This document shows positions 8,966 to 16,714 of a stretch of DNA of 64,000 nt, piece by piece. A model generated the notes under the pieces. That model was not told the origin of the DNA. It worked only from the letters and a program-made list of their open reading frames with translations, and searched no databases. Numbering within the stretch: position 1 is the stretch's first letter; each line of letters begins with the position of its first letter. A program made the position numbers and the translations under genes. Source of the stretch: VRUE01 sp963698085 (GTDB lineage Bacteria > Actinomycetota > Thermoleophilia > Solirubrobacterales > 70-9); assembly GCA_963698085.1 (NCBI GenBank), contig OY969122.1:124001-188000 (forward strand), read 5' to 3'.

Positions 8966-9561
8966 GTCTCCGCCCCTTCCCGCGCGGCACTCCGCGCCTT
9001 GGTAGTTATCGCCATGAACAGCGCGTGCAGGCGCGAATCGTCGATCAGCTCGGGATGGAAGGCGCAGGCCAGCACACCGCCCTCCCGCACCGCGACCGGG
9101 TGCCCCTGATAGGAAGCGAGCACGTCCACCCCGGAGCCATACCGCTCGACCCAGGGCGCCCGGATAAAGACTGCCCGCAACGGCTCCTCACCGATTCCCT
9201 CGACCTCGAGGTCTACCTCGAAGCTCTGCCGTTGGCGGCCGAACGCGTTGCGCCTCGTCGTCACATCAAGCAGACCGAGGTGGTCCCGATCGCAGACGAT
9301 CATCCCGGCGCAGGTGCCAAAGATTGGCCGCCCTTCCCCGTGGTGGGTGTGGATCGCTCCCTTCAGGTCGGCTGACTCGATCCCCTTGACGATCGTCGTG
9401 CTCTCGCCGCCGGGAATCACCAGGCCGTCGAGGCCAGCCAGATCAGCCGGAACACGAACCTCGCTCGCCACGGCGCCGAGCTGGCGCAGCACCGCCAAGT
9501 GCGCTTCGAAGCCACCCTGGATCGCAAGGACGCCGATCCGCAGCCCTGGACCCTCAGGCAC
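8962..9561 (-). CDS. pdxT: pyridoxal 5'-phosphate synthase glutaminase subunit PdxT
   Basis: 199 residues from GTG 9561, which overlaps the pdxS stop by 8 bp. The frame extends upstream inside pdxS but shows no similarity there. Class I glutamine amidotransferase fold: IPGGESTT (about 49), nucleophile Cys84 in GTCAGM, and His169/Glu171 in CAFHPEL. It hydrolyses glutamine and channels ammonia to PdxS for vitamin B6 synthesis by the DXP-independent route. It is translationally coupled to pdxS and to the aminopeptidase downstream. Confidence 0.96.
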   Translation of the reverse strand: MPEGPGLRIGVLAIQGGFEAHLAVLRQLGAVASEVRVPADLAGLDGLVIPGGESTTIVKGIESADLKGAIHTHHGEGRPIFGTCAGMIVCDRDHLGLLDVTTRRNAFGRQRQSFEVDLEVEGIGEEPLRAVFIRAPWVERYGSGVDVLASYQGHPVAVREGGVLACAFHPELIDDSRLHALFMAITTKARSAAREGAET

Positions 9562-10441
9562 CGCGGTCCTGCAGGAGCGCATCGGCTGCGGCCAGCTCTG
9601 AGATCTCCAGTCCGGCCATCGCCTCGCCAAGCCCGATCGACGCCGCCGCCACTCGCTCGGGGTCGTTGAAGTGCGTGGTCGCCTCGACGATCGCGCGCGC
9701 GCGCCGCTCCGGGTCGGCGCTCTTGAAGATCCCCGAGCCGACGAAATTCCCCTCGGCACCGAGCTGCATCATCAGTGCCGCATCTGCTGGGGTAGCGATC
9801 CCGCCAGCACAGAAGAGCGGCACCGGCAGTCGTCCCTGCGCCGCAACCTCCTGGACGACTTCGAGCGGCGCCTGGTGCTCTTTGGCGGCGCCCGCCAACT
9901 CCTCCGGCGCGAGCTGCGTCAGCTGCTTGATCCCGGCGACGATCTCACGCATGTGCCGTACGGCCTCGACCACATTGCCGGTACCGGCCTCGCCCTTGGA
10001 GCGGATCATCGCCGCCCCCTCCCCGATCCGGCGCAGCGCCTCGCCGAGGTTGGTCGCACCGCAGACGAACGGCACCTCGAAGGCGAGCTTGTCGATGTGG
10101 TAGCGCTCATCGGCAGGGGTCAGCACCTCCGACTCGTCGACATAGTCGACCTCGAGCGATTGCAGGACCTGGGCCTCGGCAAAGTGGCCGATCCGCGCCT
10201 TTGCCATCACCGGGATGCTCACCGCCTCCTGGATGCCCTTGATCATCGCCGGATCGGACATGCGGGCGACGCCCCCGTCGCGGCGAATGTCGGCGGGAAC
10301 GCGCTCCAAAGCCATCACGGCGCAAGCGCCCGCCTCCTCGCTGATCCGCGCCTGCTCGGGCGTGACGACGTCCATGATCACACCGCCCTTGAGCATCTCG
10401 GCAAGGCCGGTCTTGACGCGAAAGGTGGCGCGCTCGGTCAC
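9554..10441 (-). CDS. pdxS: pyridoxal 5'-phosphate synthase lyase subunit PdxS
   Basis: 295 residues, the standard length. A (beta/alpha)8 barrel with the family signatures KGGVIMDVVTPEQARISEEA (about 19-38), VMALERVPADIR, the segment from PVMAKARIGHFAEAQ to DYVDESEVLTPAD, and GAEGNFVGSGIFKS near the C-terminus. It condenses ribose 5-phosphate (or ribulose 5-phosphate), glyceraldehyde 3-phosphate and ammonia into PLP. It is first in the pdxS-pdxT-M29 operon, 26 bp downstream of the RpiR-type gene stop. Confidence 0.98.
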   Translation of the reverse strand: MTERATFRVKTGLAEMLKGGVIMDVVTPEQARISEEAGACAVMALERVPADIRRDGGVARMSDPAMIKGIQEAVSIPVMAKARIGHFAEAQVLQSLEVDYVDESEVLTPADERYHIDKLAFEVPFVCGATNLGEALRRIGEGAAMIRSKGEAGTGNVVEAVRHMREIVAGIKQLTQLAPEELAGAAKEHQAPLEVVQEVAAQGRLPVPLFCAGGIATPADAALMMQLGAEGNFVGSGIFKSADPERRARAIVEATTHFNDPERVAAASIGLGEAMAGLEISELAAADALLQDRGA

Positions 10442-10467
10442 CCGCGCAATATTACGGGGGCGCGGTC

Positions 10468-11325
10468 CTACTTCAGTTTGTAGGCGCGGATGCGATCTTT
10501 GTGCGCGGCTTCGTCGCGGGCGTAGAGACCGTGTGCGAGCCCTTGCACGAGCGCCATCAGCGCGGTGTTAGAGCGGGCGAACGAGGGGCTGTTGGAGGAG
10601 AAGTAAAGGGTCTGCTCGGCGTGCTCGCCTACCTCAGACATCGAGGCATCGGAGATCGCCAGGGTGCGGGCGCGGCGGTGGAGAGCAAGCTTCATCGCCC
10701 GTAGCAGCAACGGGTGGGCGCGGCCGCAGGAAAGGACGATGACCAGCGTCTCCTCGTCGATCCGTCCCAGCCGCTGCAGCGACTCGCCGCCGGTGCTGGC
10801 GACGATTTCGGCGCGGATGTCGAGCAGGCTGAGGATGTGGCGCAGGTAGCTGGCGAAGAAGGCCATCTGGTCGACGCCGACTATCACCACGCGCTGAGCT
10901 TCGGCCAGGGCGGCGACTGCGCCGTCGACCTGCTCGCGGGTGAGGTTGCGCGCGGTTTCCTCAAGGTTCGCGTAATCGGCGCTGAGCGAGCCCTCGAGCT
11001 CGGAATGGTCGAAGGAGAAGAGCGCTGCCCCGCCGCTGCCCGTGCCACTGCCGGCGACGGTCGCGCTGCGGTACTCCTCGATCGCGGCCTGTTGCAGCTC
11101 GGGGTAGCCCTCGAAGCCGAGGGCCTGGGAGAAGCGCACCACCGTCGATGAGGAGGTGCTCGCTCTCCGGGCCAGCTCCTCGGCGGTGAGGAAGGCTGCC
11201 TCGTCGAGGTGGTCGACGATGTAGCGGGCGACGTCTTTCTGTGAGCGCGAGAACTCTTCGAAGCGCTCCTGGATGTACTCGGAAAGACTTTTGAGCTGAG
11301 GGGATTTGGTTGCGGTCTTGGTCAC
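10468..11325 (-). CDS. RpiR-family transcriptional regulator (HTH + SIS)
   Basis: 285 residues. The N-terminal RpiR helix-turn-helix spans about residues 15-90 (SQKDVARYIVDHLDEAAF, then ARRASTSSSTVVRFSQALGF). A C-terminal SIS sugar-phosphate-binding domain follows (VVIVGVDQMAFFASYLRHIL, then LVIVLSCGRAHPLLLRAMKLA). Family members sense phosphosugars and control sugar catabolism genes. It is upstream of and co-oriented with pdxS (26-bp gap), so it could share a transcript with the PLP genes, whose substrates are sugar phosphates. That link is inference. Confidence 0.9.
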   Translation of the reverse strand: MTKTATKSPQLKSLSEYIQERFEEFSRSQKDVARYIVDHLDEAAFLTAEELARRASTSSSTVVRFSQALGFEGYPELQQAAIEEYRSATVAGSGTGSGGAALFSFDHSELEGSLSADYANLEETARNLTREQVDGAVAALAEAQRVVIVGVDQMAFFASYLRHILSLLDIRAEIVASTGGESLQRLGRIDEETLVIVLSCGRAHPLLLRAMKLALHRRARTLAISDASMSEVGEHAEQTLYFSSNSPSFARSNTALMALVQGLAHGLYARDEAAHKDRIRAYKLK

Positions 11326-11396
11326 GGCGGTCCATTTCGCCGGTTTGAATGCTTTCCCTTCTGATTCCCTTGCGATCTGGTTGGATGTGAGGCGAA

Positions 11397-11780
11397 ATGA
11401 CCCTCGAGCAGGCGCTTCGCCTCACCAACCGCAACATGGTTGCCTTCGACCTGATCCTTGGATCGGCGGCGATCGCGGCACCCGAGGCAACGCTGCGGGT
11501 CCTGGGACACGACGAGCCCTCCCCCGACGCGGCACACCTGTTCCGGCGCTGCGGACCGATCTGGCTCACCTTCGCCGCGGCCCATGCGATCGCCGCTACG
11601 CGCGGCGAGCAGCGCGACTGGTGGGCGCTCGCCTGGTTGCGTGGCACCGAGATCGCAACCGACGCGCTCTGGTCGGAGTCGCCGGCGGTCAGCAGGCCCG
11701 GGGCCAAGCTCGGCCTCCGCCTCGCCGGGGCGTCGAACCTGGCAATGGCCGCCGGCTTCGCCTGGCTCTCGAAGCGATGA
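11397..11780 (+). CDS. small hydrophobic protein, unknown function
   Basis: 127 residues, moderately hydrophobic with several short helices (LILGSAAIAAPEATLRVLG; IWLTFAAAHAIAATR; LRLAGASNLAMAAGFAWLS). It may be a small membrane protein of the DUF4345/DUF4267-like type, but this is only an impression. Its stop overlaps the start of the next gene (ATGA at 11777-11780), so the two are coupled. It is divergent from the RpiR gene across a 71-bp spacer. Confidence 0.6.
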   Translation: MTLEQALRLTNRNMVAFDLILGSAAIAAPEATLRVLGHDEPSPDAAHLFRRCGPIWLTFAAAHAIAATRGEQRDWWALAWLRGTEIATDALWSESPAVSRPGAKLGLRLAGASNLAMAAGFAWLSKR

Positions 11781-12103
11781 ACGAGGGCGCCGGGCTGCCC
11801 AGCAAGCGCTGGAGCCTGCGCGGCTACGACGACGAAGGCAACGAGGTCTGGCTGATCCGCAGCTTCGGGCAGAAGCTCTACCGCTGCCCAGGCTGCCACG
11901 GCGACATCCCGATCGGGACCGAGCACACCGTCGTCCAGTACGTACTGCGCTTGGGCGGTACGGAACACCACCACTGGCACCGACGCTGCGCCGAAGAACT
12001 GCTCGTTCCCGATCTGCGCGAGGTGAAGAAGATTCCCGCCTCTCAGTCCTCTCGCTCGAAGCTGGAAGCGCGGGGACGCCGGCCCTCCGGGAGGCGCCGG
12101 TGA
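11777..12103 (+). CDS. zinc-binding small protein, unknown function
   Basis: 108 residues from the ATG at 11777. It has a CPGC motif (about residue 36) and a later HHHWHRRCAEEL (about 66-77), giving Cys/His ligands for one zinc ion: CPGC...H...HRRC. The C-terminal 30 residues are basic and low-complexity. This layout resembles small bacterial zinc-ribbon proteins that may bind nucleic acid. It is coupled to the upstream gene by a 4-bp overlap and followed directly by a hairpin at 12107. Confidence 0.65.
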   Translation: MNEGAGLPSKRWSLRGYDDEGNEVWLIRSFGQKLYRCPGCHGDIPIGTEHTVVQYVLRLGGTEHHHWHRRCAEELLVPDLREVKKIPASQSSRSKLEARGRRPSGRRR

Positions 12104-12106
12104 ATC

Positions 12107-12149
12107 GAGATTGCATTTACCCGTCTATATGGCGGGAAAGTGCAATCTC
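12107..12149. terminator. imperfect hairpin with TATAT loop
   Basis: GAGATTGCA at 12107-12115 pairs with TGCAATCTC at 12141-12149. The pairing continues inward through TTTACCCG/CGGGAAAG with two non-Watson-Crick positions, leaving a loop around TCTATAT. It starts 4 bp after the zinc-protein stop and ends 9 bp before the next start. It probably acts as a terminator or a transcript-end stabiliser. Confidence 0.55.
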
Positions 12150-12158
12150 GCCAACTGT

Positions 12159-12902
12159 ATGACCCTCCTCTCCACCTACCGGCGGATCGTCCGCACCTAC
12201 TTCGCCTGGGCGCGCACGCTGCTGCCGCTCGCCTTCTGCGTCTTCGTGCCGCTGGGGCTGATCCACGCGATCCCTGTACACGTCGAGGCGACCTCGCTCG
12301 ACTTCGACAGCGGCATCCAGATCGCCGGCGCGGCTTTGGCCCTGCTGCTGCTAGCGACGACCGGGCTGCTCGGCGAGATCTTCTACACCGGTGCGGTGGC
12401 GATCGCGCTCACGCACCCCCGCGACAGCGACGGCAGGCCGCTATCGCTGCGCCAGGTCGCGCGGGCGATCGACTACCGGGCGCTGATCATCGTCGACCTG
12501 ATCTTCGGTGTCCTGGTCGCGATCGGCTTCGTCGCCTTCGTCGTCCCCGGAATCCTCGTCTTCGTCTACCTCGGCCTCGCCGCCCCGGTGGTCGAGATCG
12601 AGCACCGCGGCGTGCGCGCCGCCATCGCCCGCAGCTACCGGCTCGTCCGCGGCCACTTCTGGCTGGTGCTGGCGGTGCTGGTGCCGATCGAGGTCGTCAG
12701 CGACGCGGCAACCAGCGTCGCAACCCACACCGCCCACAACCTGCTCGGTGACTCGCTCGTGGCCAAGTGGGTCACCGACACCGCCACCAACATCCTGCTC
12801 ACTCCGTTCTACGCGGTCGCCGCGGTGCTGCTGGCGGTCGGGCTGATCGACGCCCGGGACGGAAGCAGCCCGCGTCTACACTCGTCTCCACCCAGCCCAT
12901 GA
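12159..12902 (+). CDS. multi-pass membrane protein, unknown function
   Basis: 247 residues from the ATG at 12159; an in-frame ATG at 12111 lies inside the hairpin and is rejected. Hydrophobic segments are at about 20-40, 58-80 (LALLLLATTGLLGEIFYTGA), 112-145 (two adjacent, IIVDLIFGVLVAIGFVAFVV and PGILVFVYLGLAAPVV), 172-190 (FWLVLAVLVPIEVV) and 215-238. The segment VEIEHRGVRAAIARSYRLVRGHFW resembles the loop of glycerophosphoryl diester phosphodiesterase-type membrane domains and DUF975-like proteins. The stop overlaps the next start (ATGA). Confidence 0.7.
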   Translation: MTLLSTYRRIVRTYFAWARTLLPLAFCVFVPLGLIHAIPVHVEATSLDFDSGIQIAGAALALLLLATTGLLGEIFYTGAVAIALTHPRDSDGRPLSLRQVARAIDYRALIIVDLIFGVLVAIGFVAFVVPGILVFVYLGLAAPVVEIEHRGVRAAIARSYRLVRGHFWLVLAVLVPIEVVSDAATSVATHTAHNLLGDSLVAKWVTDTATNILLTPFYAVAAVLLAVGLIDARDGSSPRLHSSPPSP

Positions 12903-13765
12903 TCGAGGCCTCGATCCTCAGCGACTTCTGGAACGACCAGATCCTGGCCGAAGAAAAGCAGGGCCTGTTCCTGGTCCTGGCCGGGTTCATCCTCTCTTTT
13001 GCCTTCATCCGCATGAGCACCCGGCTGATGCGCAGTCCCAAGGTCCCCTGGTGGCCTGGCAGCGTGGTCTCCGAGAGCGGTGTCCACCTGCACCACTTGG
13101 TCTTCGGCATCGTCACGATGATGATCTCCGGCGCGGTTGGCTTCACCGTACTCGGCGACGGCCCCTGGGCCGAAATCTGCGCCCTCCTCTTCGGCATCGG
13201 CGCCGGGCTGACGATCGATGAGTTCGCGCTCTGGATCTACCTCGACGACGTCTACTGGGCCGAGGAGGGCCGCGTCTCGATCGACGCAACCGTGATCGCC
13301 GCCGCAGCGATGGGGCTGATCCTGCTCGGCTACACCCCCTTCACCTTCGAGACCGGCTCACTCGACCAGGTGATCAGCGGCATCGTCAGCGCCCTAATCG
13401 TCTTCGGCCTCGTCGCCCTCTGCTTCGCCAAGCAGCGACTGCTGCACGGCACCATCGGCTTCTTCCTCGCCCCTATCGCCCTCTACGGCGCGGTGCGGCT
13501 GGGTAAGCCCGGCTCGCCCTGGGGCCGGCGCCGCTACGGCGAGCGCAACCCGGAGAAGCAGGCGAAGGCGGTCGAACGCTTCCGGCCCGACCGCCGCACC
13601 GAGCGCTTCAAGAACGCCTTCCGCGACATGGTCGGCGGCAAGCCGAGCGAGGGCGTCGCCGCGGCGACTCAGGAGGCCCTTGCCGCCGGCCGTGAGGCCG
13701 CCGAAGAAATGCGCCAGCGCGCCGACCGCCTCACCCACCCCGGTGAGCGCCGCGACGACGAGTGA
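12899..13765 (+). CDS. multi-pass integral membrane protein, unknown function
   Basis: 288 residues from the ATG at 12899, which overlaps the upstream stop. Segments at about 22-38 (LFLVLAGFILSFAFIR), 65-85 (GVHLHHLVFGIVTMMISGAV), 90-112, 137-155 and 163-205 look membrane-embedded. HLHHLVFG and the acidic LTIDEFALWIYLDDVYW could be metal- or proton-handling positions. The C-terminal 75 residues are a charged cytoplasmic tail. Proteins like this are widespread and uncharacterised in actinobacteria. It is coupled on both sides. Confidence 0.7.
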   Translation: MIEASILSDFWNDQILAEEKQGLFLVLAGFILSFAFIRMSTRLMRSPKVPWWPGSVVSESGVHLHHLVFGIVTMMISGAVGFTVLGDGPWAEICALLFGIGAGLTIDEFALWIYLDDVYWAEEGRVSIDATVIAAAAMGLILLGYTPFTFETGSLDQVISGIVSALIVFGLVALCFAKQRLLHGTIGFFLAPIALYGAVRLGKPGSPWGRRRYGERNPEKQAKAVERFRPDRRTERFKNAFRDMVGGKPSEGVAAATQEALAAGREAAEEMRQRADRLTHPGERRDDE

Positions 13766-14154
13766 TTACGCGGGTCGGCTTCGAAGCCTGGATCGGCGGT
13801 TACGAGCGGGCCTGGCGGACGGCCGGGGTCGACGCGCTGGCGGGGCTGTTCAGCGAGGACGCCACGTACCGGATGTCTCCCTACGAGGAGCCAGTGCGGG
13901 GGCTGGCGGCAATCGGGGCGCTCTGGGAGCGAGAGCGCCAGGGGCCCGAGGAGGCGTTCACGATAAGCCACAAGGTCGTCGCAATCGAGGGCGAGACGGC
14001 GGTGGTCCGGATCGAGGTCGCCTACGGCAACGGTGACGAGTACCGCGACCTCTGGGTCGTCCGCTTCGCGCCCGACGGCCGCTGCCGGGCGTTCGAGGAG
14101 TGGCCGTACTGGCCGGGTCAGCCTCTGGCGCCGCCTACTCCCCCATCGCCTTGA
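13762..14154 (+). CDS. SnoaL/NTF2-like small protein
   Basis: 130 residues from GTG 13762, overlapping the upstream stop by 4 bp. The pattern FEAWIGGYERAWRTAGVDALAGLFSEDATYRMSPYEEP followed by GLAAIGALWERE and a C-terminal beta-sheet with FEEWPYWP is the NTF2-like cone fold of SnoaL-type proteins. These are small-molecule-binding or isomerase proteins, and the substrate is unknown here. It is the last gene of a four-gene run from 11777. Confidence 0.75.
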   Translation: MITRVGFEAWIGGYERAWRTAGVDALAGLFSEDATYRMSPYEEPVRGLAAIGALWERERQGPEEAFTISHKVVAIEGETAVVRIEVAYGNGDEYRDLWVVRFAPDGRCRAFEEWPYWPGQPLAPPTPPSP

Positions 14155-14160
14155 TCACCA

Positions 14161-14175
14161 GGCGCTTTGGGCGCC
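14161..14175. terminator. short hairpin between convergent genes
   Basis: GGCGC and GCGCC with a TTTGG loop, 7 bp after the SnoaL-like stop, in the 69-bp gap before the convergent kinase stop. A weak candidate without a T-run. Confidence 0.3.
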
Positions 14176-14223
14176 GCCCGTCGAACTCACATGTATGCAG
14201 TGTGGGTCTTCATCCATCCTCCT

Positions 14224-15780
14224 TCAGCTCTGGGGGGTGCTGCAGACGGTGAACCCGATTTTCCGCGCCAGGTCTTCGCGCAGCTCGTCCTCCGCGTCTC
14301 GCCGTTCGCGCGCCGCTTCGACCTCGGCCGCATCGCCCTCCCTTGCGCCCGCGAGTGCCTGCTTGTCGGTCGCGTAAACCCTCTCCTGCGCCTCGACGTA
14401 TTCCTCGTAAGGGCCGGCGAGCCGCCGGGGCGGCGTCAGCTCGCGCAGTCCGCGGACGCGCGAGCGAGCCGTTCGGGCGAGGGCTTCCGCATAGGGAACG
14501 TCCGTCGCGTACTCGCTTTCGAGATCGCGGATTTCGGTATAGCGACGCTGGCTGTCGGCGCAGATCGCGTCGGCTTTGGCAATCAGCTCCGATCTAGTCA
14601 GCGGCTCGGGGCCGGTATCGGCTTTGGCTGGTTTGGACCCCGACCCAGCGGCTTTGGCCGTCGGCGTGGTCGTGCCGCCCCCCGAGCCGCCATCGCCGCC
14701 GCCAAGGGCGATCGCCGCCGCGATGACGACGGCGACCGCGGCGATCCCCACCGCGGCAATGAGGGGCGCTCGGCGAGAGGCCGGAGTCGTGTCGCCCCCT
14801 CCCCCTAGCCGGCGGGTGGCTGCGGTCGGCTCGCCGGACGGTTCTGCTTCCGGCACCACGGTCTCCCCCGTCTGCGTCGCCGCCGCACCAGTCGCCACCG
14901 TGCGCTCCGGCAGCTCGGGCCGCGATCCACTCAGCGCCGCCACCGCCGCCCGGCCGAGATCGCCGGCGGAGGGGAAGCGATCTCCGGGCTCCTTCGACAT
15001 CGCCCGGATCGCGACGTCGTCGAGCGCCATCGGCACCGCGGTCGCCTGCAGCGAGGGGGCCGGCGGCGGATCGTTGAGGTGGGCGTAGAGGCGCGCCGCC
15101 TCAGCGTCGCGGGGGAAGGGAACCTCGCCGGTCAGGAGCTTGAACAGCAGGCAGCCTAGTGCGTAGACATCGGCGCGGGCGTCGACCGCGGCGCCGGAGA
15201 TCTGCTCGGGTGCGACGTAATCGAGGGTGCCGACGAAGCGTCCGGTTTGGGTCAGGCCCGACTCGGTGGCGACGTTGCGGGCGACCCCGAAGTCGGTGAT
15301 GTAGGCATGGTCGCCGTCTCCGGTCTCGCCCAGCAGCACGTTGGCCGGCTTGACATCGCGATGGACGAGGCCGGCCGCGTGGATCGCATCGAGGCCGTTG
15401 CCGACTTGGGCGATCAGCGCCGCCGCCACCGGCGGCTCGAGTCGACCCTCGCGTCCCAGCCGGCGACCGAGGTCCGACCCCGAGACATAGCGCATCGCGA
15501 TGAACGGGATGCCGCTCTCTTCCCCCGCCGCGTAGATCGGCACGACGTTCGGGTGCTCGATCGACGCCGCGATCTTCGACTCCTCGGCAAAGCGGCGGGC
15601 AAAGACCTCATCAGCGGCCGCCTCCGGCGCGATCAACTTCAGCGCGACGCGGCGCTCCAACCCAGGCTCGATGGCCAGGTAGAGAACTCCCATGCCGCCG
15701 CGGCCGAGACTCCGCTCAATCCTGTAGCCGGCGAACTCATCCCCGGCGGAGAGATCCACCCAGCCTCCTCCGCTTTGCAT
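14224..15780 (-). CDS. transmembrane Ser/Thr protein kinase (PknB-like, no PASTA)
   Basis: 518 residues. Kinase domain at about 17-290: glycine loop LGRGGMGVLYLA, Lys in VALKLI, catalytic HRDVKPANVLL, DFGVA, and the activation segment TGRFVGTLDYVAPEQ. A Thr/Ala-rich linker and one transmembrane segment (about 345-365, LIAAVGIAAVAVVIAAAIAL) follow. The 140-residue extracytoplasmic part is helical and charged (ADAICADSQRRYTEIRDLE) with two cysteines and no PASTA repeats. It may sense an envelope signal and phosphorylate cytoplasmic targets. No kinase partner or phosphatase gene is adjacent. Confidence 0.93.
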   Translation of the reverse strand: MQSGGGWVDLSAGDEFAGYRIERSLGRGGMGVLYLAIEPGLERRVALKLIAPEAAADEVFARRFAEESKIAASIEHPNVVPIYAAGEESGIPFIAMRYVSGSDLGRRLGREGRLEPPVAAALIAQVGNGLDAIHAAGLVHRDVKPANVLLGETGDGDHAYITDFGVARNVATESGLTQTGRFVGTLDYVAPEQISGAAVDARADVYALGCLLFKLLTGEVPFPRDAEAARLYAHLNDPPPAPSLQATAVPMALDDVAIRAMSKEPGDRFPSAGDLGRAAVAALSGSRPELPERTVATGAAATQTGETVVPEAEPSGEPTAATRRLGGGGDTTPASRRAPLIAAVGIAAVAVVIAAAIALGGGDGGSGGGTTTPTAKAAGSGSKPAKADTGPEPLTRSELIAKADAICADSQRRYTEIRDLESEYATDVPYAEALARTARSRVRGLRELTPPRRLAGPYEEYVEAQERVYATDKQALAGAREGDAAEVEAARERRDAEDELREDLARKIGFTVCSTPQS

Positions 15781-15895
15781 GCCCGGACTCTAGCCCGCTG
15801 ACAGCGACGCTCGAAGCCCACTCCTCGGGCCTCGGTCCTTAACCCAACCTCTGCGGGCAAGCGGTGGCGTCCTCATACACTTTCTCTGGGATCTA

Positions 15896-16672
15896 ATGAG
15901 GCGCCTCGGCTTCACAAGCTTGCTACTCGCCATGGTGCTTTTCGGCACCACGATTGCCCATGGCGAGATATCCGGCGGCGATGGCCTCTTCGTCAGCTTC
16001 GGTGGCGGCTTCACCCCGCGCTCGCTCCCGCGCGATCGCGACGTGCCGGTGACGGTCAACCTCGAGACCAAGATCAAAACCACCGATGGCAGCCGCCCGC
16101 CGCAGCTGCGGCGGATCTCCCTGGCAGTCAATCGCTACGGCAAGATCTCTACCGTGGGCCTGCCGGTCTGCCGGCCGGGGTTGCTCGAGTCGACCGACCC
16201 CCAGACCGCCCTCGCCCGCTGCGGCCCCGCTCTGGTTGGCAAGGGACGTTTTGGCGCCAACGTCGAGTTCCCCGACCGGGCACCCTTTCCGGCCGAGGGA
16301 AGGATGCTCGCCTTCAACGGGCGCGTGCATGGACGACGGGCGATCCTGCTGCACATCCACGGTTCCAATCCAGTCGAGATCACCATCGTGCTGACCTTCA
16401 CGATCCGGCACCCAGCGCGGGGAAAATTCGGAACCGTGCTCTCGACCAAGATCCCGCGGCTCGCATCCGACCTCGGTTACGTCACCAACGTCTCACTTGT
16501 CTTCAACCGGAGGTACCGCTATCGAGGTGAGCGGTACAGCTTCCTCAGCGCCCGCTGCGCCGCCCCCACCGGCTTCCCCGGTGCCATCTTCTCCTTCACC
16601 CGGGGGACCTTCACCTTCGCCGGCGGCAAGCAGATCGTCACCACCTTGACTCGCGACTGTCTGGTGCGTTAG
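15896..16672 (+). CDS. secreted protein, unknown function
   Basis: 258 residues with a clear signal peptide (RRLGFTSLLLAMVLFGTTIAHG, cleavage about residue 24). The mature protein is beta-rich with three cysteines (CRPG, CGPAL, and C in LSARCAAP) and conserved-looking turns such as VLTFTIRHPARGKFGTVL. Similar hypothetical secreted proteins are, to my knowledge, common in Thermoleophilia. No enzyme motif is seen. It stands alone between the kinase (divergent) and the GGDEF/HD protein. Confidence 0.7.
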   Translation: MRRLGFTSLLLAMVLFGTTIAHGEISGGDGLFVSFGGGFTPRSLPRDRDVPVTVNLETKIKTTDGSRPPQLRRISLAVNRYGKISTVGLPVCRPGLLESTDPQTALARCGPALVGKGRFGANVEFPDRAPFPAEGRMLAFNGRVHGRRAILLHIHGSNPVEITIVLTFTIRHPARGKFGTVLSTKIPRLASDLGYVTNVSLVFNRRYRYRGERYSFLSARCAAPTGFPGAIFSFTRGTFTFAGGKQIVTTLTRDCLVR

Positions 16673-16714
16673 CCAGCGGGCCTCCGACAGCCTTCGGCTA
16701 ATTGTCCGGGGGAC

